A stretch of DNA of 64,000 nucleotides from Deltaproteobacteria bacterium (GTDB taxonomy: Bacteria > Desulfobacterota > GWC2-55-46), in NCBI GenBank assembly GCA_016218105.1, contig JACRET010000068.1, forward strand, positions 38,729 through 102,728, given 5' to 3'. Of the stretch, positions 49,572 to 59,085 are shown piece by piece. The notes beneath the pieces are model-generated. The model was not told the origin of the DNA. It ran no database searches and saw nothing but the letters and a program-made list of their open reading frames with translations. How positions within the stretch are numbered: position 1 is the first letter of the stretch; each line of letters opens with the position of its first letter. Made by a program: the position numbers and the translations under genes.

Positions 49572-50978
49572 CTACAAGCCCGTTCCCTTCAGCATGGCAG
49601 GGATGGTCTTTAATATTATTTTAAGGTCAAGAGACATGCTCCACTTGTCTATATACTCCAGGTCGAGCTTGACCCAGTCGGAAAAACCTATCTTGTTTCT
49701 CCCGGCGACCTGCCACAGGCAAGTGATGCCGGGCTTTACCGACAGCCGCCTCCTCTGGCTGTAATCATACTTCTCGACCTCATTAGGTATCGGCGGACGC
49801 GGCCCCACGATACTCATGTCCCCCTTGAGCACGTTGATGAACTGGGGAAACTCGTCGAGGCTGAACTTACGGAGAAACCTCCCGAAAGGAGTGATCCTGG
49901 GGTCATTCCTGACCTTGAACACGGGCCCGGACATCTCGTTAAGATGCTCTATGCTGCTCTTTATGGACTCGGCCCCGTTAACCATCGTCCTGAATTTAAG
50001 GAGCTCAAAGACCCGGCCGCTGAGCCCGCACCTCTTCTGCCTGAAAAACACCGGCCCGGGAGATGTGAGCTTTATCCCCGCGGCGGTGAAAATAAAGAGA
50101 GGAGCCGCAAAGAAAAGCACCAGGGCGGAAAAGGCCACGTCTATGGCCCTCTTGACGAAAATGAACCCGCCGTAATGCGGAGGCGGCATGAAGGCCAGAA
50201 GGGGCCAGTTGCCGAGGGTGTCGAAATGGATCTTTGAGAGCGTGTTCGGGTAGAAGTCACAGGCGATCTGTATCTGCACGCCTATGGTCTCGCACGGGAC
50301 TATGATCTTTTCCACCTCATCAAGCCAGTTCCTCGGGCCCACGAAGACCACACTGTCAATATGGTGCTCAATCAGTATCCCCTGTATCTCTTCAAGCGTC
50401 CCGAGGATACTTTTGCCCTGGATCATCCTGCCCTTCTTGCCGGGATCCTTGTCGATAAAACCTGATATCTTCAGCCCCCACTCGGGATGGCTGCTGATAG
50501 TGTCAAAAAATCTTATTGCCCTGTTCCCCGTGCCTATTATAAGGACGTTGCGGTAGTTATAGCCGCGCCTCCGGATGTGGTGAAAAAAGGCGTGAAGGAG
50601 CAGCCTCTCGACCGCAAATGCAGAGGTGTTTACGAGGATAAATATGAAGATAAAAGCCCTGCTGAGCCCCCATATCTTAAAAACGAATATGGAGGTCATG
50701 AGGAACAGGCCGCCCATGAGTGCTGTCTTTGTAACAGACCAGAGGGAGCTTAAGACACTCTGCGTCCTTATCGAATGATAGACCTTGTTGTATTTCAGAA
50801 GAAGCGCCCAAACCGGCAATATGATATAGAGCAGGTACAGGTACGTGTGTCCGGGGTCATGGACGCCGGGCCTTACGGCCTCACTTATGTATGACGCCAT
50901 GAAAAATGATGCGGCCGTAAGCACAATATCGGCCACAAACTGCGCTTTTCTAAGTACGCTGTTCTTCTCCTTGATCAT
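49572..50978 (-). CDS. Exopolysaccharide polyprenyl-phosphate glycosylphosphotransferase (WbaP/CpsE-like)
   Basis: FKLLKFRTMVNGAE-type motif (VFELLKFRTMVNG), GPRPPIPNEVEKYDYSQRRRLSVKPGITCLWQVAGRN; ATG at 50978 overlaps the preceding stop. Confidence 0.93.
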   Translation of the reverse strand: MIKEKNSVLRKAQFVADIVLTAASFFMASYISEAVRPGVHDPGHTYLYLLYIILPVWALLLKYNKVYHSIRTQSVLSSLWSVTKTALMGGLFLMTSIFVFKIWGLSRAFIFIFILVNTSAFAVERLLLHAFFHHIRRRGYNYRNVLIIGTGNRAIRFFDTISSHPEWGLKISGFIDKDPGKKGRMIQGKSILGTLEEIQGILIEHHIDSVVFVGPRNWLDEVEKIIVPCETIGVQIQIACDFYPNTLSKIHFDTLGNWPLLAFMPPPHYGGFIFVKRAIDVAFSALVLFFAAPLFIFTAAGIKLTSPGPVFFRQKRCGLSGRVFELLKFRTMVNGAESIKSSIEHLNEMSGPVFKVRNDPRITPFGRFLRKFSLDEFPQFINVLKGDMSIVGPRPPIPNEVEKYDYSQRRRLSVKPGITCLWQVAGRNKIGFSDWVKLDLEYIDKWSMSLDLKIILKTIPAMLKGTGL

Positions 50979-50979
50979 A

Positions 50980-52107
50980 TCAGGCTCCGATCTCCCTGCG
51001 CCGCTCCAACAACTCAAGCAGGAAGGCGAACACAATCGCGCCGCATGACGTTAAAAAAGTGGTGGCAATGACTATCAACGATCTCCTGGGCCTGCTTTTC
51101 TTCTCAGGGGGCTTTGCCACGTCGAGCACCTGCACCGTAGGGCTGTCCTTTGCCTCCTGTATCTTGGACATTTCGTACTGCTGGGTCAGAAGCTCAAAAA
51201 GGGTCTCCTGCACCTTTAGATCCCTCATCAGCCTCGCGTACTCCACCGAGAGCTTTGGCATGCTGTTTGTGGGTATGAAGATACCGTTGCCGCTTTTCCC
51301 CTGCTCGAGTTCAATCTGCCTCTTCCTGAGTTCTTCGAGCTCGGTCTTACGGAGCATCACCTCAGGGTTCTCCGGGGTGGCGTAGGAGAGGAGCGTTTGA
51401 AGCTCGACCTCCTTTGCGATGGCCTGCCCCTTTACAGCCCCTATAACGTCGATGATAGCCTTGGACTGCGCGTCCAGCCTTACGGCGCCGCTCCCTTCCT
51501 GGAACCCTCTTGTCGCATTCTCAAGCCTGGCAAGCTCCGCCTTGGCCTCCGTAAGCCTCTTTTCCAGGAATACCCGCGTCCTCTGCCCACCTGTCATTAC
51601 AAGTCCCCTGTTTACCCTGTCCAGTTCCTCTACGAAAGCATTGGCTATCTTTGCGGCCAAGACGGGGTCCCTGTCGAAAACAGCTATTGTTATAATCTGT
51701 TCCTTTGAATTCTTTATCTCCACCCTGCCTTCGAGCCCTTGCCTGGCATTTTCTATGGTATCGCCGTCACCTTTTTTCAGCCCGAACCTCTCGATGATGC
51801 TGTCAGTTACTGACTGGCTCTTGAGTATCCGTACCCAAAGGTCTGAAGCGGACTTAAGCCCCATCAAACTCCCGGCAAGCCCTCCGGCCGCCCCTGCGGA
51901 CAGCCGCGAAGCCATGGCCGCGCCCAAAATGCCTTCTTCCTGCGGAGGAAGGATGCTTGTCGACGCGCGGTAGGACTTCGGCAGCATCAGGCTCACGATT
52001 ATCGAGCCTATGAAAGCGGTCAATACGATTACGGCTATAAAAGCCTTCCGTTTTTTGAGCACCCTCCAGTACTCGAGAAGGTCTATCTCTTCCAACTTAT
52101 TGTTCAT
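50980..52107 (-). CDS. Wzz/chain-length determinant family protein
   Basis: 375 aa; two terminal TMs, IDLLEYWRVLKKRKAFIAVIVLTAFIGSIIVSLMLPKSYRASTSILPP, PEKKSRPRRSL. Confidence 0.9.
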   Translation of the reverse strand: MNNKLEEIDLLEYWRVLKKRKAFIAVIVLTAFIGSIIVSLMLPKSYRASTSILPPQEEGILGAAMASRLSAGAAGGLAGSLMGLKSASDLWVRILKSQSVTDSIIERFGLKKGDGDTIENARQGLEGRVEIKNSKEQIITIAVFDRDPVLAAKIANAFVEELDRVNRGLVMTGGQRTRVFLEKRLTEAKAELARLENATRGFQEGSGAVRLDAQSKAIIDVIGAVKGQAIAKEVELQTLLSYATPENPEVMLRKTELEELRKRQIELEQGKSGNGIFIPTNSMPKLSVEYARLMRDLKVQETLFELLTQQYEMSKIQEAKDSPTVQVLDVAKPPEKKSRPRRSLIVIATTFLTSCGAIVFAFLLELLERRREIGA

Positions 52108-52123
52108 TCAAAAAATCCAGTCC

Positions 52124-53599
52124 TCAGAACGCAAAATCTGTATTGAGCCAGAATACCGTGTTGCTGTCTTCATCGTCCGCGGCGCTATAATCCCTTTCCA
52201 TCCCAACCCCGCCTGAAAGGGAAAAATACTCTGTAAGGCGGTAATCGGCGTCTATCCCAAACCAGTTTTTCTTTTCCCCGGCGTCCGCGCCGTGACGCTC
52301 CAGGTCGGCCTCTATCCCTATGGTAGCATTGGGATCAGCATGGTACTGAAGCCTTACGAACAGGTCGCGCGCGTCTGAGCCCATATGATGGCCTATGACC
52401 CTCCCGTTGTAGGTATAACCAGTCGTGTATAAATGGTGCGTATACCAGACGCCTGGATGTCCATCCACATAATCATCTGCATATTCGAGCCGAAGGTCTA
52501 TATCACCCGTACCGAAAGAGTGAGAAAGAAAGACCCCCACGACATAGCCTATCTGAGACGGCAGTGAACCGGCTTCATCCTCGCCGCCTATCTCTCCATA
52601 TAATGTAAAGGGCAGCGGCCCCCACGGCACTATGATTTTAGCGTCTACTGAAGCGATCTGATTGCCTGGTTCCTCCAGGGTATTCTCAGTGCCTGCAGTA
52701 AGAACATCCAGCACAGTGCCTGCGTCGACCGTCCGGTTGCCGCCGCCGAACATGGCGACCCTTGAAAAGCCGATTTGAAAATAAGGGAACGGCTTGACAT
52801 CGAGCCTTAATCCCGCCAAATAAGGGTTGGCAAAATCCCTATCCCCTTCAAGCCGGGTCAGAAACAATGTCGGTTTTAAAAGCCCGATATAACTGAAAAC
52901 CCACGGGAGCAGGAACGGATGCCCCGAGGTGACCTTTATCATGTCGAACGGCTTGGCGTTATTGGTGACAAGGAGGTTCCCATGATACCCGGCCCCCCAC
53001 CACATCGAATCCCTTCCCGCCAGAAGCTCAACCCCGATGAGGTTTGCCAGCGCGTAACCGCGGAGAAACTCCATGCGCGGGTCTGTGTCGTCAAACCTGT
53101 ATTCCGGGTTTGCGTAGAGCGAAACGGTATCAAAGAGCTCAACCTTGACCCCAACCCCCGCCCTCAAGTTGAAACCCTCTCTAAAGGCATCCCCGTTGTT
53201 ATTGATGTTCGGATAATCGGGGGTCCGGGCGGAGTAGAGGATCCCCGTATGGATACTCTCAACCGGCTTTATTATCACCCTCTCCGTCTTATTCCGCTCA
53301 TCCCCGAGCTCTTTTTTAAGCCTTTCCAATATCGACCTTGCCTGCGTATCGCCGGACAAGGAGTCAAGCCTCTCTTCGGCCTCGCCAAGGAGCCGGAGCC
53401 CCTCAAGGCGGGTGAACGGCTTAGTGGAGAGCATCGAGCTTGGGATCAACCCCTTAAGCTCAAGGCGTTCAAAATCCCGGTACATCCGGCTCCCTACAGG
53501 TATATTCACAGACGTGGCCGCGTAGCCTAAAGAAGATAACGGCCCTGCGAATAACGCCGCAAAAATAATAAATATCTTAAAACGCCACAATAAGCACAC
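52124..53599 (-). CDS. Capsule assembly Wzi family outer-membrane protein
   Basis: 491 aa; signal peptide, beta-barrel-like pattern ending in aromatic F, ELLAGRDSMWWGAGYHGNLLVTNNA. Confidence 0.85.
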   Translation of the reverse strand: MCLLWRFKIFIIFAALFAGPLSSLGYAATSVNIPVGSRMYRDFERLELKGLIPSSMLSTKPFTRLEGLRLLGEAEERLDSLSGDTQARSILERLKKELGDERNKTERVIIKPVESIHTGILYSARTPDYPNINNNGDAFREGFNLRAGVGVKVELFDTVSLYANPEYRFDDTDPRMEFLRGYALANLIGVELLAGRDSMWWGAGYHGNLLVTNNAKPFDMIKVTSGHPFLLPWVFSYIGLLKPTLFLTRLEGDRDFANPYLAGLRLDVKPFPYFQIGFSRVAMFGGGNRTVDAGTVLDVLTAGTENTLEEPGNQIASVDAKIIVPWGPLPFTLYGEIGGEDEAGSLPSQIGYVVGVFLSHSFGTGDIDLRLEYADDYVDGHPGVWYTHHLYTTGYTYNGRVIGHHMGSDARDLFVRLQYHADPNATIGIEADLERHGADAGEKKNWFGIDADYRLTEYFSLSGGVGMERDYSAADDEDSNTVFWLNTDFAF

Positions 53600-56024
53600 C
53601 CGCGGTAACTGCTATCTGATAGAGAATCTGCGTGAGGTCTTTCACGTCTTTCATAAGAGCCGCCTTTTCGAGGTCCTCAGGGACTACTATGGTATCGCCG
53701 GGGTCAAGCTGTATGGATTTAAAACGCTCAAGTATGCCGGCATCCCTCTTGCTTACGGCAGTGCCGTTCAGCTTAAGCACATAGATCTCTTTTTTATCGG
53801 CGTTCTTTGTGAAGCCACCGGCGCTTCTGAGGTAGTCATCAACATCCTTATCCCTTTCATACAGGAACGCGGTCTGGTTATAAACTGCGCCTATTACCTG
53901 TACCTGATCAGGCTTCTCAGGTATGAAGATGGAATCGCCTTCGTCGAGCGTTACATCGTTGGGCGAGTCCTTGAACTTGCTCATCGTTTCAAAGTCAAGC
54001 GCGATCCTACCCTTTGCTTTAGCTCCCCTCATTTTTGAAAGTAGCGCTTGTTTCTGTGATAATACAGCCTTTTGCTGCAGAGCTTCTTCGGAACTTAAAG
54101 CGGTCTCCATGCTGGTGGAAGTGGAAAGCATCAACTCCTGCTCAAGCCTGTCTATGGACTCGTCGAGCTGTTTTTGCTGGAGCTGCTTTACAGATTCCCT
54201 CGTAAATACCAGTCCCTTAAGGTAGGCCCTGTCAGTAAATCCTCCGGCCCTTTCAATAAGCGAAGAAAGACGCTCGCCTTTTTTTATCGTGTATTTGCCC
54301 GGATTTTTAACTTGGCCGCCTATATTTACGATCCTGTAGAGCTCCCATTCTGGGATACTCCTTACAAAAAGGAAATCGTCTTCCTTGAGCGGGATATCCA
54401 GGCCCGGGTTTGCCATGATCTCTTCGAAGTTGATGCTTATTCTCTCGGTTTCAGGGCCGTCCTTGCCCAGGGTCACCCTCGTCAACTCAGCCTCCCTGGA
54501 AGCAAAATACTTGAGCCCGCCCGCAAGGTTCACGAGATCAGAGAGCTTCATGCTCGGCCTGAACTCATAGTCTCCCTGCCTGTTCACGGCCCCTGCCACC
54601 CTGACCTTGAACCTGTCCTGGATCTCCCATTTATTGAATACGGTTATCTTGTCATACGGGTGCAGTTCTATATTCTCTTTGGCATCCCCGCCGATCATTA
54701 GTTTCTGCAGATTTACTGAGAGGTACTCCTTATGGTAATCAGGCGCCACAAGCCTCTCAATGGCGCATACGTCGAAGTACGTATCCGGCAGCAACGCATC
54801 GAGGTCCCTGATGACATCCTTGATCTTTAGGCCCTGTTTCCATTCATAGGTGCCGGGCCTGAGGACATTGCCCTTAAGCTCGACTGGATTGGTAACAACA
54901 TTTATTATCGAGAATATCTTTACGATATCCCCGTCCTGCATGGCAATGCCGTCAAGTTCCCTGGTTTCGCGCAGGTTCAGGTCGAATATGGTCTTTGCCT
55001 GATGGTCGAATATCCTTTCAACCTGTATCCTCTGCAGGTACCCTCTCGCGTTTATCCCGCCAGCCATGTCGATAAGCTCTTTAAGGCTTGCTTCGCCTTT
55101 AAGCTCGTATATAGCCGGCGTCTTTACATTTCCGGCTACCCCGGCCAGCGGCCCGACATGAGGTATGAAGATAACGTCCTCAGGCATGAGCCTTATATCC
55201 TTGGACTTGTCCCCCTTAAGCAGAAAATCATACATGTCGAAGTTAACGACGGTCTTGTTGCCGCGTTTGACCTGCATATTCCTCATTGAGCCGGCCTTGC
55301 TAGGGCCCCCGGCCGCAAACAGGGCGTTAATAAGGGTCGAGAGCGAAGAGACCGTGTAGCTGCCCGGCTTTTTAACATTCCCGACAACAAAGATCCTGAT
55401 GGTGCGCAGCCTGCCCATGCTCACGTTCATCTTTACTTCGGGTGTCTTGTAGTACTTGCCGAACTCCTTCTCCATGTAATCCTTCGCCTCGGAGAAGGTG
55501 AGGCCCGCGACCTGAACCAAACCCAGGACAGGGAAGTTTACCTTCCCCTCGCGGTCGATACGCAGCATATGCTCACCGCTTATCTTTCCCCATATGCTTA
55601 CCATCAGCTCATCACCGGGGCCAAGGAGATATTCGGGACCGACCGGCATACCGTCTATCGGTGCGAAAGTGCCGGGCTCGCGCTCGAAGAGATCATATCC
55701 GAACTGCCTGATTTCTCTTGATATCTGATCCTCGTGCTGCCCCCTTGCATATAGCTCGAAGGCAGAGAGCGCCTCTGTTCCCGGAACCGGCGCTTGCGCG
55801 GGTTTGGCCGCACCTGCGGCAGCGCTATCAGTGGCTGTTATATTTGATTCGATTGTAGATGGGCTTTGTGCCGGCGCCTGTTGAGTATTGCCGGGAGCTG
55901 TCACAGGGGCCGGCAGCGGGATCGCCGTTTCGGCTGCGGCGGTTGTAAGAGGAGATAAAAAAACCCCTACGGCCATGACAATGGCAAAAATATTTTTGAT
56001 GGAGAGTCGCAGTTGAATGATCAC
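53577..56024 (-). CDS. SLBB-domain polysaccharide export protein (Wza-like)
   Basis: 815 aa; YLLGPGDELMVSIWGKISGEHMLRIDREGKVNFPVLGLVQVAGLTFSEAKDYMEKEF and multiple SLBB units. Confidence 0.93.
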   Translation of the reverse strand: MIIQLRLSIKNIFAIVMAVGVFLSPLTTAAAETAIPLPAPVTAPGNTQQAPAQSPSTIESNITATDSAAAGAAKPAQAPVPGTEALSAFELYARGQHEDQISREIRQFGYDLFEREPGTFAPIDGMPVGPEYLLGPGDELMVSIWGKISGEHMLRIDREGKVNFPVLGLVQVAGLTFSEAKDYMEKEFGKYYKTPEVKMNVSMGRLRTIRIFVVGNVKKPGSYTVSSLSTLINALFAAGGPSKAGSMRNMQVKRGNKTVVNFDMYDFLLKGDKSKDIRLMPEDVIFIPHVGPLAGVAGNVKTPAIYELKGEASLKELIDMAGGINARGYLQRIQVERIFDHQAKTIFDLNLRETRELDGIAMQDGDIVKIFSIINVVTNPVELKGNVLRPGTYEWKQGLKIKDVIRDLDALLPDTYFDVCAIERLVAPDYHKEYLSVNLQKLMIGGDAKENIELHPYDKITVFNKWEIQDRFKVRVAGAVNRQGDYEFRPSMKLSDLVNLAGGLKYFASREAELTRVTLGKDGPETERISINFEEIMANPGLDIPLKEDDFLFVRSIPEWELYRIVNIGGQVKNPGKYTIKKGERLSSLIERAGGFTDRAYLKGLVFTRESVKQLQQKQLDESIDRLEQELMLSTSTSMETALSSEEALQQKAVLSQKQALLSKMRGAKAKGRIALDFETMSKFKDSPNDVTLDEGDSIFIPEKPDQVQVIGAVYNQTAFLYERDKDVDDYLRSAGGFTKNADKKEIYVLKLNGTAVSKRDAGILERFKSIQLDPGDTIVVPEDLEKAALMKDVKDLTQILYQIAVTAGVLIVAF

Positions 56025-56189
56025 CTTATGAAGAAATTGCTAGCAAAAAACCCGAATCGAGGAATCAGAATTAGGATCAGAATTAAACCCGTCAGCGCTG
56101 AAACGACCATTCAAATACAGGTGAGTATGTTATGAAAAAAAACGTGAATTGTCAAACTAAAAACAAAAAACCTGTGCACTAAAAAAAGG

Positions 56190-56942
56190 CTAAAAAACTT
56201 TTCTGTAAGAAAGGGTTAGCCCGTTTTTAAAAGGTAAAATCGATACCGCCCCGGTCTTCGAACCCTCTACCGCCGCCGCGCTCAAGTATGCGAGATACCA
56301 GCCGATAGCCGCCTGCGAAATGAAGTGCTCGTTATCATTTATTCTCGATAGCCCAGGCAGAATGGATGCGCCGTAGAGGAGCCCTTTAAAGTAAACATTT
56401 TCCTGCATCCTCGCGGCTGTTATAAAAGGGACTGCGCCTATAAAGGCGTGCCCGCTGAGGCCGTTGTTGTTCTTGAACGGACGCCAGTGCGAATCCCCTT
56501 CCCTGGGCCTCCCGCCTCCCGTAGCCCTCTGGACGATCAGTCCGGCCGGGCCGCCGAGGAATAGAGCCCTTAAAGACCTCTTTCCCCATTCCCCGGCCGG
56601 GCCGTCTGAGATCAGGTACGCGCCTAATGTCAACGGAAGGGTAACGAGCGCCTCTCCGGGGATTCTCATGATATCGGAGGCGTCATCACCAGGTCCGCTC
56701 CTGATATTATCCTGAAAATACTCCTGAACTTCCCTGTCAGCGCTGCTGTTTGCCGTAATACCGGCGACGGACAAGGCCGCGCCAAACCTTAAGATATTCC
56801 CTGAATCAAGGTAAAAGTTCCTGTAATCCTCTTTTACCTCACTGACCGGTTTTTTTATTATATCGGGTATTTCAAGTGCAAGGGATGATATGGGGCCGCT
56901 TAATATAAATAAGATGGCCAGTAAAATTGAGATATTCTTCAC
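56190..56942 (-). CDS. PAP2 superfamily phosphatase
   Basis: 250 aa; KRSLRALFLGG...RPREGDSHWRPFKNNNGLSGHAF...LSRINDNEHFISQAAIGWYLA. Confidence 0.85.
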   Translation of the reverse strand: MKNISILLAILFILSGPISSLALEIPDIIKKPVSEVKEDYRNFYLDSGNILRFGAALSVAGITANSSADREVQEYFQDNIRSGPGDDASDIMRIPGEALVTLPLTLGAYLISDGPAGEWGKRSLRALFLGGPAGLIVQRATGGGRPREGDSHWRPFKNNNGLSGHAFIGAVPFITAARMQENVYFKGLLYGASILPGLSRINDNEHFISQAAIGWYLAYLSAAAVEGSKTGAVSILPFKNGLTLSYRKVF

Positions 56943-57013
56943 GTCAGCTCCTTATATCGTCTTAAAAGATACAATACGCCAATTAGGGGCGCAAGAGATT
57001 TAAAAAGGCAGGC

Positions 57014-58012
57014 ATGCGATATAAATTGACTGTGCGGCCCTCAATTGATAGAATTTTCAAGATAATGGATGAGAAGGCCGCTTATAATAAAATATCCGCT
57101 TTAAGGACAAACCTCCAGAAAGTACTGCGTGGTAAATCCAGGATACTTGACCTCGCAATAACCGCCCTCCTTGCCAGAGGCCACCTTTTAATCGAGGACG
57201 TCCCTGGAGTCGGCAAGACCACGCTGGCGCACGGCTTGGCCAAATCAATAAATTGTTCGTTCCAGAGGATCCAGTTCACAAGCGATCTCCTCCCCTCTGA
57301 CGTTATCGGGGTCACGGTATATAACCAGGCGCTACATACATTCGAGTTCAGGCCCGGCCCTATATTCGCCAACATTGTACTGTCGGATGAGATAAACAGG
57401 GCAACTCCAAAGACGCAGAGCGCCCTCCTTGAGGCCATGAACGACAGGCAGGTGTCGGTGGATAAGGCCACCTATAAGCTCCCGGAGCTTTTCATGCTGC
57501 TGGCTACCCAGAACCCGCTTGAATTCGCAGGGACATTCCCCCTGCCGGAATCGCAGCTCGACAGGTTCACCATGTGCATAAGGATAGGTTATCCGAATGA
57601 GGCCGAGGAGAGGGTCATAATGAAGCGGTCGGCCGAGAGCGCGTCCGCGATGGAGGGCTTAAGCCCGGCCGTGACGCTGGAGGAGGTAAGGATGATTCAA
57701 GCCCTCGTGGATAAAGTCCGTGTCGATGAAGATCTTGTTGGCTATATAATGGCTATAGCCAACGGCACAAGAAGACATAAAGGCATAAGGCTCGGCGTAA
57801 GTCCCCGCGCCACAATGACCCTTTACAGGGCCGCGCAGGCGCACGCCCTTGTTTCGGGCAGGAATTACTGCATACCTGATGACGTCAAATCATTGAGCAT
57901 CCCTGTTTTCGCGCACAGGATAATACCTATCGAGCGCGGGGCTGAAGACGGCTTCGAGTCAACCAGCGCTCTGGTAGAAGAAATATTATCGGGCATAAGC
58001 GTGCCGGTCTAA
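57014..58012 (+). CDS. MoxR-family AAA+ ATPase
   Basis: 332 aa; GHLLIEDVPGVGKTTLAHGLAKSINCSFQRIQFTSDLLPSDVIG, LSDEINRATPKTQSALLEAMNDRQVSVD. Start may be the internal MDEKAAYN. Confidence 0.94.
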   Translation: MRYKLTVRPSIDRIFKIMDEKAAYNKISALRTNLQKVLRGKSRILDLAITALLARGHLLIEDVPGVGKTTLAHGLAKSINCSFQRIQFTSDLLPSDVIGVTVYNQALHTFEFRPGPIFANIVLSDEINRATPKTQSALLEAMNDRQVSVDKATYKLPELFMLLATQNPLEFAGTFPLPESQLDRFTMCIRIGYPNEAEERVIMKRSAESASAMEGLSPAVTLEEVRMIQALVDKVRVDEDLVGYIMAIANGTRRHKGIRLGVSPRATMTLYRAAQAHALVSGRNYCIPDDVKSLSIPVFAHRIIPIERGAEDGFESTSALVEEILSGISVPV

Positions 58013-58029
58013 CTCCGGATCAATCCAAA

Positions 58030-59085
58030 ATGAATTTAAGGCCAGTAATAACGGTACCCCTTCCGTGGCTGATCATCCTCTTCGGCAAGCTGTCGGGTAA
58101 AAAAAGAGGCTCTGGAAAGCCGCGCCGTTCCATCTTCAGGCTCCCAAGATCCCTCTCGATCACACGGGAAGGGAAATGGTTCATCGGGATCCTATTATTC
58201 ATCGGAATAGCCGCCATCAATACAGGCAATAATCTACTCTACCTGATAGTAGCTACCCTCCTCTCATTTATCGTCATATCGGGCATACTCTCTGAATCCA
58301 CCATCAAGGCCGTCAGGATAAGACGCGCCGCACCCAAGCGCGCCTTTAAGGGAGCCCCTACCCCGGTCAGGCTCATCGTATCCAGGCTCAAGGGGGTTTT
58401 TCCCTCTTTCTCGTTAAGGATAAAAGAGCTCGATACGGACGGGGTCTCTTCCGAACCCTCTTTTTTCCTCAAACTCGACCCCAAAGAAGAGGTCGCCAGG
58501 ACCACGAACTATATCTTCAACAAACGCGGGGTCGTAAGCCTTTCGGGTTTCAAGATAGCAACGCGGTTTCCTTTCGGGCTTTTCCTTAAGGGAAAAGAGC
58601 AGCTGACAGATGACGAGATACTTGTATACCCCTCGATTAAAATAAAAGCAAAGCTCAACACATCCCCCTTGCATAGCGCGTCCGGCGATATCATAACCCG
58701 GCTTAAAGGCCAGGGTACGGAGATATATTCGCTCAGGGAGTATATGTTCGAGGATGATTCCCGCCATATCCACTGGAGATCCGCGGCGAAGGCCTCGAAA
58801 CTCCTTGTCAAGGAATTCGCCAGAGAGAGCGAACGCAAGGCCTTTATAGTATTCAACAACTTTAATCCCGGCAAGGAAGCTATTTTTGAGGACGCGGTGG
58901 ATGAAGCCGCTTCAACAGCTAATCTCCTTATAAATAAAGGGTACTCGGTTGGCCTGAAGACCCTCTCGTCGGAGATCGCCCCGGGGCATGGAGGCGGCCA
59001 GCTCGGAAAGATCCTCCATGCGCTCGCCCTTATAAGCCCCGTGGACGCGAAGGGCAGTCCGTCTGTCAAAACATATGTCTCATGA
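58030..59085 (+). CDS. DUF58 domain protein
   Basis: 351 aa; GDIITRLKGQGTEIYSLREYMFEDDSRHIHWRSAAKASKLLVKEF. Confidence 0.92.
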   Translation: MNLRPVITVPLPWLIILFGKLSGKKRGSGKPRRSIFRLPRSLSITREGKWFIGILLFIGIAAINTGNNLLYLIVATLLSFIVISGILSESTIKAVRIRRAAPKRAFKGAPTPVRLIVSRLKGVFPSFSLRIKELDTDGVSSEPSFFLKLDPKEEVARTTNYIFNKRGVVSLSGFKIATRFPFGLFLKGKEQLTDDEILVYPSIKIKAKLNTSPLHSASGDIITRLKGQGTEIYSLREYMFEDDSRHIHWRSAAKASKLLVKEFARESERKAFIVFNNFNPGKEAIFEDAVDEAASTANLLINKGYSVGLKTLSSEIAPGHGGGQLGKILHALALISPVDAKGSPSVKTYVS

